DNA from: Actimicrobium sp034313845
Lineage (GTDB): Bacteria; Pseudomonadota; Gammaproteobacteria; Burkholderiales; Burkholderiaceae_D
DNA: 64,000 nucleotides
Assembly (NCBI RefSeq): GCF_034313845.1
Contig: NZ_JAVIWN010000004.1
Reading direction: 5' to 3' (one strand)
Part shown: in pieces, positions 32,077 through 40,461 of the stretch
Numbering within the stretch: the stretch's first letter is position 1
How the letters are laid out: every line of letters begins with the position of its first letter
Position numbers and translations under genes: made by a program
Notes under the pieces: model-generated
What the model was told of the DNA's origin: nothing
Seen by the model: only the letters and a program-made list of their open reading frames with translations
Databases searched by the model: none

Positions 32077-33248
32077 CAGCGACCACCTTCGTTTTTGAAA
32101 TGCAGCAGGCGAGCGTCAAGCAGTTGCGCCAGCTGCGTCAAACCCTGGCCGGATGCCGTTTCATGGCAGATCAGGACGTGATCGTACTGCCCCGGTTTGA
32201 CGTTATAGAGAAAATTGTCCACCCCTTCGCCGTAAATATCGGCGAACTGCAACACGTGCATTGCCGCACCCCATTGCAGAATCGGCGAGCGGGTGGTGGA
32301 CTGAAAAGTGACGTCAGCGCCCAGCTGCTCCAGCGCATGCGCGAGCAAAAAGGGCGGATGCAAAAATTCACCGGTGCCCAGAACCAGCACGGTCTGGCCT
32401 GCTGTCACGCTGGCAAAAATTTCCTGGGCAAGGGCGACCGGTGCAGCAAGCGGGCGCGCAATTCCGAGCCGTCCAAATGTGTCCGTCAGCGCCGTATTGG
32501 GTGCGCCCTCTTTGCTGTTGGTGCGCGCCTGCACAGCGGGCGGCGTGTTCGCCACGAACTCGTACTCGCCATCGAGCGCGCCCGCATGGGTCACCGGCAA
32601 TCCGAAGCGCTGCGCCAGTGCCATCGACGCGCCCTCGCCCATGAAGTTGGTGATCGTGCTGATATGTACCGAGGCGAGACGCGGACTGTGCACGCGGCAT
32701 GCCTCGACCAGATTGACAAACGTATTGCCGGTACTGACTTCATCATCGATCAGCACCAGCGCCGTCGCGTCATTCAGCAACCTGCGCAACGGTTCTGCCG
32801 GTACATGCAGATACTGATGCGGCGCGTGACTATGCGTTTCCTGAAACACCATCACGTCACCGCTGCCGACGCGATAGCGGGTTGTCGGCAAGTACAGCGC
32901 GGGCTGATTTGGATGGCGTCGGCACCATGCTTCAAAGACGCCCTGCCCCAGTCCGATGGCAGTTTCGGCCATGCCGACAAAGACCACCGTGCCCGACTGC
33001 GGCGGCAGTTGACCGGCCAGCAATTCGTGCATTGCCGCCATGACAGACGGGCGCACCGGCCAGTGCTTGCCGAGCACCTTGCTCAGAAACAGAAAGCCGC
33101 GTCTGGCATTGTTGCGTGCAGCGAAACCGATCAGCTGGTCCAGCGCCAGATGGCTTTGGCGTACCCGCACAACCAGTTTCCCGGTCGGCATGCTGACCCG
33201 GTGTTCGGCGATAAAGCCTGCCGGCGGCGTGTCGATCGTGGCGCTCAT
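32076..33248 (-). CDS. Phosphoribosyltransferase-like protein with TRSP domain (PRTase_2 type)
   Basis: A 390-residue protein. The N-terminal PRTase domain has the diagnostic PRPP-binding loop TALVLIDDEVSTGNTFVNLV near residue 175, preceded by VVFVGMAETAIGLGQGVFEA. The C-terminal TRSP-like domain contains VLVLGTGEFLHPPFLLAHAL and FQSTTRSPI. I chose ATG 33248, which overlaps the ATP-grasp stop (TGATG). The longer frame upstream would run into that gene. It is a core enzyme of the Ter-linked biosynthetic operon. Confidence 0.87.
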   Translation of the reverse strand: MSATIDTPPAGFIAEHRVSMPTGKLVVRVRQSHLALDQLIGFAARNNARRGFLFLSKVLGKHWPVRPSVMAAMHELLAGQLPPQSGTVVFVGMAETAIGLGQGVFEAWCRRHPNQPALYLPTTRYRVGSGDVMVFQETHSHAPHQYLHVPAEPLRRLLNDATALVLIDDEVSTGNTFVNLVEACRVHSPRLASVHISTITNFMGEGASMALAQRFGLPVTHAGALDGEYEFVANTPPAVQARTNSKEGAPNTALTDTFGRLGIARPLAAPVALAQEIFASVTAGQTVLVLGTGEFLHPPFLLAHALEQLGADVTFQSTTRSPILQWGAAMHVLQFADIYGEGVDNFLYNVKPGQYDHVLICHETASGQGLTQLAQLLDARLLHFKNEGGR

Positions 33249-34264
33249 CACAGCGCCACCGCACAAGCCACTTCGCCGACGCGAATGCCATCCCGCACAG
33301 CGGGAATGACGACCTGATCGTAGCCATGAACAAATCCGCACAAGGCAAGATACGGCAGCTTTGGTCCGGCCACGCAGGCCATGCCGATACCGCCCGACAT
33401 GCGCGGATTAATCTCAAGAATGCGCAACGCGCCCTCCTGTTCACGGAACTGCACATTGAAAACGGCATTGAGGCCATAGTCACTGGTCAGCTTTGCGGTG
33501 GCCTTCAACACATCGGCACGCAGATCGATCAGCTGACCGCTGCCGGCACTGACCGGTTTGCGACGCGGGATCGCGCACTTGAGGACGCCGTAGTCGGCGA
33601 TGCAATCGACGCTGTATTCCTGACCGTCCAGATACTCCATCAACAGCATTGGCCGGCATTCATTCTGCAGGGCCAGACCGGCGCGAAAATCCGCCAGGCT
33701 GACGCGGTACGGCAAGCCTTCCATCAGCAGTTGCGCGGTGTTGCGCGTGTCATCGAGCACACTGAAACCGAGTCCGTAGACCGAGCTGGATGGCTTGACG
33801 CACAGCGTGGCGTGCAGCGGGCGCAAGTGCGCGAACGCGGCATCGAACTCGGCGATGTTGCAAAACGTCAGCGACTGCGCCGGCACTGCATCAGGCAAAT
33901 CCACCGACGCATAAAACCGCGCCTTGTCATGCAGCAGGTCGAGCATCGCCGTCGTGGCAACGCTGACGATGCGGGTGCCGATATCGGCAAAGCGGGCGTG
34001 CTGACTACTCAGCAACCCTGCCGCGCGGCCGGGCCAGAACACATCGACGTGCTGCGTCTTGCAAAAATCGAGGCACCAGTCGGCATACGCCGCATCGTCC
34101 AGCCCGGTCGGTTCTTCATTGAACTGATGCGCTGCCCGACCGGCGATGGCAAGCGGATTGGTGTTGCTGTAGATGAGATGAAACTCGCCTGCAACATCGG
34201 CCTCACGAATGAGGCTGATGGCGGCGTGGACAGACGAAAACGTTCGGTTGAACCAGACTCGCAT
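33248..34264 (-). CDS. ATP-grasp ligase of the Ter module
   Basis: A 338-residue ATP-grasp enzyme that should form a carbon-nitrogen or similar bond with ATP. The start is ATG 34264 (MRVWFNRTFSSVHAAISLIR); upstream in-frame sequence lies inside the terD gene. ATP-grasp features are TLCVKPSSSVYGLGFSVLDD, LLMEYLDGQEYSVDCIADYG and the Mg-binding end RILEINPRMSGGIG. It lies eight bases after the TerD gene and is coupled to the phosphoribosyltransferase gene downstream. The amino or acid substrates are not known. Confidence 0.88.
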   Translation of the reverse strand: MRVWFNRTFSSVHAAISLIREADVAGEFHLIYSNTNPLAIAGRAAHQFNEEPTGLDDAAYADWCLDFCKTQHVDVFWPGRAAGLLSSQHARFADIGTRIVSVATTAMLDLLHDKARFYASVDLPDAVPAQSLTFCNIAEFDAAFAHLRPLHATLCVKPSSSVYGLGFSVLDDTRNTAQLLMEGLPYRVSLADFRAGLALQNECRPMLLMEYLDGQEYSVDCIADYGVLKCAIPRRKPVSAGSGQLIDLRADVLKATAKLTSDYGLNAVFNVQFREQEGALRILEINPRMSGGIGMACVAGPKLPYLALCGFVHGYDQVVIPAVRDGIRVGEVACAVAL

Positions 34265-34271
34265 GGCAGCG

Positions 34272-34853
34272 TCAGACGTGCGGCGTAATACGCGGCAACA
34301 ATTCTTCAAAGGTACGTCCGCTGCACGATTCACCAATCGCTGCCATTTTCCATTCCCCGTTGTGGCGGTACAGTTTGGCCATGATTTGCGCGGTATGCGG
34401 ACCGAGCGTCGACAAGTTGAAACGGGCAATTTCCTTGTTGTTGGTGCCGTCAAGAATCCGGCAAGTTGCGTTTTCTACCTTCGAGAAGTCCTGGCCAGTG
34501 AAACTGTTGACCGTGAATATCAGGCTCTTGATCCCGACGGGTACGCGGGTGAGGTCGACGACAATTTGCTCGTCATCGCCATCACCGGCACCGGTGCGGT
34601 TGTCGCCCGTATGCCTGACCGAGCCATCCCTGGATTCGAGCTGGCGAAACCAGATCGAATCGGCCAGGCTGCCCTTGTCGTCAAACATCAGGCAGGAGGC
34701 ATCGAGATCAATGTCTTGCGACTTGCCGCCGAAACCCAGAAATCCCTTGGACTTCACGGCGTCCCAGCCAAGGCCCATCGTGATCTTCGTCAGCGTGGTA
34801 CCTGCTTCTTTTTCGAGCGAAATCTTTTGCCCTTTTTCCAGATTAATAGCCAT
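34272..34853 (-). CDS. TerD-family stress protein (TerZ/TerD-like)
   Basis: A 193-residue calcium-binding-type TerD protein. It has MAINLEKGQKISLEKEAG at the start, the conserved DIDLDASCLMFDD strand and the acidic loop HTGDNRTGAGDGDDEQI that binds calcium in TerD. ATG 34853 is six bases after an AAGGAG site and is preferred over a TTG two codons upstream. It contains a GFLGFGGKSQ insertion that the two upstream TerD proteins lack. It is the first gene of the coupled biosynthetic group. Confidence 0.9.
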   Translation of the reverse strand: MAINLEKGQKISLEKEAGTTLTKITMGLGWDAVKSKGFLGFGGKSQDIDLDASCLMFDDKGSLADSIWFRQLESRDGSVRHTGDNRTGAGDGDDEQIVVDLTRVPVGIKSLIFTVNSFTGQDFSKVENATCRILDGTNNKEIARFNLSTLGPHTAQIMAKLYRHNGEWKMAAIGESCSGRTFEELLPRITPHV

Positions 34854-34912
34854 GTTCAACTCCTTGTTGGTGAGTGATGATCAGTGCAAAGCAAAGTACA
34901 AAGCGCGCAGTC

Positions 34913-35635
34913 TTAGCGACTGGTTTTGGAGCCAGCGAGTTCTTTCTTCATCCACTCCAGAAAGCCGTCGCGGTTGCGCGAGCAGACGTAAATTTTTCCA
35001 TTGCCCTTGAAGCGCAGGACGATGCCTTCGCCACTGGTCTGCGAGTTGATCATCCCGCCGATCATGCCGCCGATACCGCCACCCCCGGTGGTCGTCACGC
35101 TGACTTCGTATTTCAACGTACTGTCCCAGGCGACGACATGCGAGTTGTCGATGATGACGTCCTTGCCTGCGACGACATCAAGCTGGAACAGCGAACCGAA
35201 ACCAGAGATCGCCAGCTTGCCGCTGCCCGATGCTTCCATGACAAACCAGCCACCGGACTTGGCGAACAAGGCGTTGCCGATGCTTTGCAGGCGCGACTTC
35301 ATTTCGACACCGGAGGTTGCTGCGACAAAAGCACCATCGTTGAGGAGGTATTTGGTGGTGCCGATATCAACGAGCTCGATTGCGCCCGGCAAGGTCGGTG
35401 ACAGCAGGCAGTCGCCATCGCCGCGCACGGCTTCGACGTGCTGCTGAAAAAACGATTCGCCGCCGGCCATGCGACGCATCAGCGAGCCGACGACGCCACC
35501 GGTCATGCGGCCCTTCAGATCAAGATTGGCTTCCATCATCACCATCGAATCCGACTCGCAGTAGATTTTTTCACCCTGCCGGAAGGCGACATGCAAAAAC
35601 GGATCGACATCACCTGTGACTGTAAAAATCGGCAT
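34913..35635 (-). CDS. AIM24 / TIGR00266 family protein
   Basis: A 240-residue all-beta protein of the AIM24 (TIGR00266) family, often found in ter clusters and of unknown molecular role. Diagnostic segments are FLHVAFRQGEKIYCESDSMV at the start, LFAKSGGWFVMEASGSGKLA in the middle and GEGIVLRFKGNGKIYVCSRN near the end. A Gly-rich loop TTTGGGGIGGMIGGM is present. ATG 35635 is preceded by an AAAGAGG site; the longer frame is less likely. Confidence 0.87.
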   Translation of the reverse strand: MPIFTVTGDVDPFLHVAFRQGEKIYCESDSMVMMEANLDLKGRMTGGVVGSLMRRMAGGESFFQQHVEAVRGDGDCLLSPTLPGAIELVDIGTTKYLLNDGAFVAATSGVEMKSRLQSIGNALFAKSGGWFVMEASGSGKLAISGFGSLFQLDVVAGKDVIIDNSHVVAWDSTLKYEVSVTTTGGGGIGGMIGGMINSQTSGEGIVLRFKGNGKIYVCSRNRDGFLEWMKKELAGSKTSR

Positions 35636-35790
35636 TGAGACCTCTTTGGGATTGGACAGAAAAGACAGCACAGACGTCGACGCTGGCGCGACGCGAATGC
35701 CACAAATGACGCCTGAACTTTGCTATGAAAAACAGATTGACCCGGCGTGCAGCAACAGGTGTTGACAGCTTCCTACCTGATAAGCGGATC

Positions 35791-35820
35791 CGGGAGGACC
35801 TGCGATGCAGACTCCTCCCG
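35791..35820 (-). terminator. Hairpin between terD (35844-36419) and the AIM24 gene
   Basis: An 8-base inverted repeat, CGGGAGGA (35791-35798) and TCCTCCCG (35813-35820), with a 14-base loop lies 24 bases after the TerD stop. There is no strong T-run on the minus strand, so it may be a partial terminator or a processing/stability hairpin. Confidence 0.35.
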
Positions 35821-35843
35821 CTAAAACGCACTTTTTTACTGGA

Positions 35844-36419
35844 TCAGACGTTGACGCCAAACGATTGGGCGAGTGGACCCAGACCGCCTTTGAAGCCCTG
35901 ACCCACCGCCTTGAATTTCCATTCGCTACCGGCGCGATAGAGCTCGCCGAAGATCATCGCGGTTTCGGTCGAGCTGTCTTCGGACAAGTCGAAACGTGTC
36001 AGCTCGGCATTGCCTTCGGCATTGACGCAACGGATGTAGGCTTTGGACACCATGCCGAAATTTTGCTTGCGCTGCTCGGCTTCGTGGATGGTGACGCCGA
36101 ACGAGATCTTGTCGATCTCGGCAGGGATCAGTGTCAGATCGACTGTCAGCTTTTCATCGTCGCCGTCGCCGCTGCCGTCGGTGTTGTCACCGGCGTGGAC
36201 CACGGAGCCATCGGCTGCCTTCAAGTTACGATAGAAAATAAAATCCAGATCGCCACGTACCTTGCCATCTGCTTTCAGCATGAACGCACTGGCGTCCAGA
36301 TCAAACGCTGAACCATCGGTTGCGCGCGGATCCCATCCGAGGCCAACGATGATTTTTTTCAGGCCTGGTGCTTCTTTGCTGAGGTTGACGTTGCCGCCTT
36401 TTTGCAAGCTGATTGCCAT
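35844..36419 (-). CDS. terD: TerD-family stress protein (TerE-like)
   Basis: A 191-residue TerD/TerE protein. It has MAISLQKGGNVNLSKEAPGL at the start, SAFDLDASAFML and the calcium-loop sequence HAGDNTDGSGDGDDEKL, plus the conserved ending KFKAVGQGFKGGLGPLAQSF. ATG 36419 has a GGAG site; the longer frame upstream is non-homologous. It is a near neighbour and paralogue of the next upstream TerD gene. Confidence 0.93.
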   Translation of the reverse strand: MAISLQKGGNVNLSKEAPGLKKIIVGLGWDPRATDGSAFDLDASAFMLKADGKVRGDLDFIFYRNLKAADGSVVHAGDNTDGSGDGDDEKLTVDLTLIPAEIDKISFGVTIHEAEQRKQNFGMVSKAYIRCVNAEGNAELTRFDLSEDSSTETAMIFGELYRAGSEWKFKAVGQGFKGGLGPLAQSFGVNV

Positions 36420-36448
36420 TGAATTTCTCCTATTAAAATAAATCAAAA

Positions 36449-36475
36449 GTGACGATGGACAGTCCATCACGTCAC
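36449..36475 (-). terminator. Hairpin with T-rich tail between the two tandem terD genes
   Basis: The nested inverted repeat GTGACG..ATGGAC-A-GTCCAT..CGTCAC has a two-base bulge. On the minus strand it is followed by CTTTTGATTTATTTT. It lies 20 bases after the stop of the upstream terD gene, so it may act as a partial terminator that sets the ratio of the two TerD proteins. Confidence 0.45.
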
Positions 36476-36494
36476 AGCCGATGCTGCCAACTAC

Positions 36495-37073
36495 TTACGC
36501 AATCTGTACGCCCAATTGCTTCGCCACCGCTTCAAGCCCGCCCGCATAACCCTGGCCGACTGCCTTGAATTTCCACTCACCCTGATGCCGGTAGACTTCG
36601 GCAAAGACCATGGCGGTCTGCGTCGAATAATCTTCGGACAGATCAAACCGGACGATCTCGGCCCTGGTCTCCAGATTGACAATCCGGATGTAGGCATCCT
36701 CGACCATGCCAAAATTCTGCTTGCGCAAATCGGCATCGTGAATCGTCACGGCGACCACCAGCCGGGTGATCTCGGGGGGCACGCTGTCGAGCAGGACCTT
36801 CAGGGCCTCATCGTCACCGTCGCCCTCGCCGGTCTGGTTGTCACCGCTGTGTTCGACCGAACCGCACAGCGATCTGAGCTGGTTGTAAAAAATAAAATCG
36901 TGGTCACCACGTACCTTGCCGTTCTCCTGCACCATGAACAGGCTGGCATCCAGATCAAACGCGGCCCCATCGGAAGACCGGGCTGACCAGCCCAGGCCGA
37001 CGAGCACCTGTTTCAAATTCGGATCACCCTTTGTCAGGTTGACGTTGCCACCTTTTTGCAAGCTGATTGCCAC
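36495..37073 (-). CDS. terD: TerD-family stress protein
   Basis: A 192-residue TerD protein with a GTG start at 37073 behind a CAGGAG site. It shows ISLQKGGNVNLTKGDPNL, AFDLDASLFMVQ and the acidic calcium loop HSGDNQTGEGDGDDEAL, and ends KFKAVGQGYAGGLEAVAKQL. It lies 17 bases after the DUF475/TerC-like gene. In characterised ter systems TerD proteins bind calcium and associate with TerC at the membrane. Confidence 0.93.
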   Translation of the reverse strand: MAISLQKGGNVNLTKGDPNLKQVLVGLGWSARSSDGAAFDLDASLFMVQENGKVRGDHDFIFYNQLRSLCGSVEHSGDNQTGEGDGDDEALKVLLDSVPPEITRLVVAVTIHDADLRKQNFGMVEDAYIRIVNLETRAEIVRFDLSEDYSTQTAMVFAEVYRHQGEWKFKAVGQGYAGGLEAVAKQLGVQIA

Positions 37074-37090
37074 ACCGTTCTCCTGTTGCG

Positions 37091-38146
37091 TTATGCGTTG
37101 CCCTTGGCTTCTTCAAGGGCTGCCTGGCGTTTGTATCTGACCGATGACCAGAGCGACGCAGCGATGAATGCCACACCGATCAGTCCGGTAAAGATTTCCG
37201 AGACGTGATACTTCATGCTGGCCAACATGATCAGGGCGAGGATACCGATGGCGTAATGGGCACCATGTTCCAGGTAGATAAATTCGTCGAGCGTGCCCTG
37301 ACGAACCAGATACACCGTCATTGACCGGACGAACATCGCACCAATTGCCAGCCCCAGCATGATGATGATCACGTCATTGGTAATCGCAAACGCACCGATG
37401 ACACCGTCGAACGAAAAGGATGCGTCGAGCACTTCGAGATACAGGAAGGCACCGATGCCGCCACGCTTGACGATGGCACCGACATCCACACTGGCTTCTT
37501 CCTTGCTTTCAAGGAGCTTGCTGAGGACATCCACCCCGACGTACGTCACGATTCCCCACATGCCAGCCGTCAGGACCACTGCTTGCTTGGCCGGTTCGAC
37601 GATGCCCACCATGCTCAGTACCACCACGAGCGCAATGAGTACCGGGACCGATGTAATCCTTCCGAACGCGCCGAGCTTTTCCTCGACAACGCCGAGCCAG
37701 TGCACGTCTTTTTCATCGTCCAGCAGGAAGTTGAGGAACACCAGCAGCAGAAAAACACCGCCGAAGGCCGCTACTTCCGCATGATGATTCGTCAGATGCA
37801 TCGCGTATTGCGCGGGATCATTCAATGCCATCGTCCAGACCTCGCCGATACCCAGATCGGCGGCAGCACCAACGATGACGAGCGGGAAAAGCAGGCGCAT
37901 GCCAAACACGGCAATGATGATTCCTACTCCCAGAAACAGGTCCTGCCAGAACTTGTTCCAGGTCTTCAGAACCGAGGCATTGACCACCGCGTTATCAAAG
38001 GACAGCGAGACTTCCATCACGCTCAGGATGACGGCGATACCGAGCGCCGACAACATCGTGCTGACGCCGCCGTGGGTGTAACCCCACCATGCGGCCAACG
38101 ACAAACAGATAATCGTTACGACAAACGATATTCGAAAATGCTTCAT
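37091..38146 (-). CDS. DUF475/TerC-family integral membrane protein
   Basis: A 351-residue polytopic membrane protein of the DUF475 branch of the TerC superfamily, the likely membrane anchor of the Ter complex. Two internally repeated TerC-type motifs with buried acidic residues are visible: VILSVMEVSLSFDNAVVNAS near residue 40 and LYLEVLDASFSFDGVIGAFA near residue 235. About nine hydrophobic segments are present. It is the first gene of the minus-strand ter cluster. The 263 bases upstream, to ATG 38410, are AT-rich and should hold the divergent promoters. Confidence 0.92.
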   Translation of the reverse strand: MKHFRISFVVTIICLSLAAWWGYTHGGVSTMLSALGIAVILSVMEVSLSFDNAVVNASVLKTWNKFWQDLFLGVGIIIAVFGMRLLFPLVIVGAAADLGIGEVWTMALNDPAQYAMHLTNHHAEVAAFGGVFLLLVFLNFLLDDEKDVHWLGVVEEKLGAFGRITSVPVLIALVVVLSMVGIVEPAKQAVVLTAGMWGIVTYVGVDVLSKLLESKEEASVDVGAIVKRGGIGAFLYLEVLDASFSFDGVIGAFAITNDVIIIMLGLAIGAMFVRSMTVYLVRQGTLDEFIYLEHGAHYAIGILALIMLASMKYHVSEIFTGLIGVAFIAASLWSSVRYKRQAALEEAKGNA

Positions 38147-38409
38147 GAAATTCCCATGTTGATAGTTGCTTTTGCTCGGTATCCGACCTGCTGTTTTAAA
38201 ACTTCAGTCGCAGAATATTTTATGTACCACTTTTGACGAGCCGACAATAGCCTTCAACGTCATGCTTGTCTATGAGAGAAACGATTAATACCAAATAAAC
38301 TCAATTGATTACCAACCGAAATCTACAGTTGGTGTGTACTATCTCTTTTTCAAGTCCATAAATAAATCCGTATGAAAAAGAACATTATTCTGAGATTTCC
38401 TTCCCATTG

Positions 38410-39597
38410 ATGACAACCGACAACGCACTCTGGCTGCAGCCGTTGGTGGACGTCCGTCTGACGTCGATCGGAAAGTCCGCCGACGGCATGGTGATCAGTC
38501 TGGAGACAGACAGTCGACCTTGCCATTGCACGCATTGCCAGTCACCCAGCACAGTCCGTTATGGCCGCACGACGCTGCGCGTGCGCGACCTGGCTTTCGA
38601 TGGAGCGCGCATCGATCTCGATATCAAGCGTGCACGCCTGCGCTGCAATGTCTGTCTGAAGACATTCAACGAACCTGTAGCGGGTGTCTCGGAGCGTCAC
38701 CGTGCCACCGGGCGGATGGTCGCACTGGCGGCGAAGATGGTCCTGTCGGAATCGTTTCTCAGCGTTGCCCGGCAATTATTTCTGGACGAAAAAACGGTAC
38801 GCGCGATTTTCAATGAGCGCTTGCCGATATTGCGCACGATCTCCCGCCCGCACCATCCGGCCGACGTGCTGCTGTGGCTACCGCTTATTCAGGGCAAGAT
38901 GCGCGCTGCCTGGGTCAATCCTGGCGAAGGAACGCTGATTCGCGTAGATGCCGATACGAGCGCGGCCACACTCGTCGAGGCGGTACGGGAACTCACCGGG
39001 AATGGCGCCGAGCTGCTGTATCTGCCGCCCGTTTCCGAGATCATCGCGGCGATCGCCGAGGCAGTTCCACGGCAAATCCGTTTGCACGGTCCCTCACTGC
39101 GAGCCGCCTGCCGCAAGCAAATTACGCTGTTTAGCGCAGTCAAAACGGTGAGCGATTACATCGAACGCTTAATTCTTTTTGTCACCACCGAAACGCCGGA
39201 TGAGGCCGCCCGGCAATGGCAGACCCTGCTCGAACCGCCAGCAGCGATGCAGTCGGCCATGCAGCCCCTGCTGCAATCGGTGCAACTGCTAGGGCCAACC
39301 TGTTTTGACGACATGCAGTGCAGCGACTCGGCCTGCGATCTTCAGATGACGCAGATTGCGTCGCATCTGGTCAGCCGGTTCGGACGGCGTTCCTACGAAG
39401 TCATGCTCGCTGTCATGTTGTACGACAAGCGACTGTTCCAGACACGCCGCACGCCGATTCAAACGACCGGTGCGCAACTGGCGATGGGCTACCAGAAAAC
39501 CAACTTCGGAACCAGCCTCGCCAAACTCGCTACACGACTCGCCACCCTGCCTGAAGAGCCACGTACCGAGCGAAAAGCAATCACCCCGCCGCAGTAA
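38410..39597 (+). CDS. ISL3-transposase-derived protein without recognisable DDE catalytic residues
   Basis: A 395-residue protein. The N-terminal third matches the ISL3 transposase zinc ribbon (CxxC at 40-43 and CNVC at 79-82) and its helix-turn-helix (VARQLFLDEKTVRAIFNERL). The remainder follows the ISL3 layout only faintly: the RVDADTSAATLVEAVRELTG and ELLYLPPVSEIIAAIAEAVP stretches sit where a catalytic Asp and its neighbours should be, but no DDE acids are recognisable. The frame is fully open, so it is either a domesticated DNA-binding protein or a highly diverged transposase. I prefer ATG 38410 to the TTG one codon upstream. No terminal repeats were seen. Confidence 0.6.
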   Translation: MTTDNALWLQPLVDVRLTSIGKSADGMVISLETDSRPCHCTHCQSPSTVRYGRTTLRVRDLAFDGARIDLDIKRARLRCNVCLKTFNEPVAGVSERHRATGRMVALAAKMVLSESFLSVARQLFLDEKTVRAIFNERLPILRTISRPHHPADVLLWLPLIQGKMRAAWVNPGEGTLIRVDADTSAATLVEAVRELTGNGAELLYLPPVSEIIAAIAEAVPRQIRLHGPSLRAACRKQITLFSAVKTVSDYIERLILFVTTETPDEAARQWQTLLEPPAAMQSAMQPLLQSVQLLGPTCFDDMQCSDSACDLQMTQIASHLVSRFGRRSYEVMLAVMLYDKRLFQTRRTPIQTTGAQLAMGYQKTNFGTSLAKLATRLATLPEEPRTERKAITPPQ

Positions 39598-39658
39598 TTT
39601 TCCATCAGCCGCATAGAAAAAAAAGTCCCGCCCATCGTAATATCGTACTGGTCGCGTT

Positions 39659-39687
39659 GGGTGCAATGCCCTGCGGTTATTGCACCC
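39659..39687. repeat. Palindromic element GGGTGCAAT-N11-ATTGCACCC (REP-like)
   Basis: A perfect 9-base inverted repeat with an 11-base loop (GCCCTGCGGTT). Similar GGGTGCAAT/ATTGCACCC palindromes recur in many proteobacterial genomes as REP-like elements; that comparison is from memory. It lies 62 bases after the ISL3-derived gene and could also help end its transcript. The rest of 39598-39883 shows no gene. Confidence 0.5.
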
Positions 39688-39883
39688 TACGCAAACGATG
39701 TTGCCGTTGCCGATTCACATAAAAGGGTTGAAAACTGGTCGCGGTACAGATGGTCAATACCTGACAAAGGAAGACCAACACCACCGCATCATGCATTTCC
39801 GGCCCACGCCGTCGACGAAAGGTTTATCGTGTCGCACGCGCAGATCAGCGCATGGACACAACCTCCCTTGAAAATGAAATCCG

Positions 39884-40306
39884 ATGACACTTGTCTATGC
39901 TGTAACCCCATTACTTACCTGGACCCTGGTCGGTCCGATCAAATTTCTGATTAATAGCGCGCGCACGCGTCGCTGGGCATTTGACCTGGTCGGCAATGGC
40001 GGCTTCCCGAGTAACCATAGCGCCGTTGTGACCAGCATGGCGACGATGATCGCGCTGCGCGAAGGCATCTCGCATCCGGCATTCGGCGTTGCGGTGACCC
40101 TCGCGGTGATTGTGATGATCGATGCCAACAGCTTGCGTCAGCATGTCGGAAAGCACGCAGAACACATCAATGCACTCGATGCCGGCAAGGCAGGTGTCGA
40201 GCACAAACCGCTACGTGAGCGCATGGGCCACACCAAAATCGAGATTTGCGGCGGTGTCGTCACCGGCATCCTGATCGCGCTGGCGATTAGCCGGTTGCTG
40301 CCGTAG
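39884..40306 (+). CDS. Divergent PAP2-related membrane protein (DUF212)
   Basis: A 140-residue membrane protein of the DUF212 family, related to acid phosphatase/vanadium haloperoxidase PAP2. The signature GGFPSNHSAVVTSMATMIAL near residue 39 corresponds to the SGH-type motif, and MIDANSLRQHVGKHAEHINAL supplies the conserved D-R-H. The C-terminal helix GVVTGILIALAISRLL completes the usual layout. Length matches the family. The substrate is not known. No operon partner is on the same strand. Confidence 0.87.
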   Translation: MTLVYAVTPLLTWTLVGPIKFLINSARTRRWAFDLVGNGGFPSNHSAVVTSMATMIALREGISHPAFGVAVTLAVIVMIDANSLRQHVGKHAEHINALDAGKAGVEHKPLRERMGHTKIEICGGVVTGILIALAISRLLP

Positions 40307-40461
40307 GGACTGAACCATTTCGCCGTGCAGTTTCAGCAGCAACGACCGCCACCACCGCAGACCTTGCACCAACGACTTTTGCAGAAGCCCGGCAAGGTTG
40401 CCGGCACGGTCCGCAACAACGCTCTGCCTGGACGATCGAGGCGGCTACCGCTGGCGGCGAT

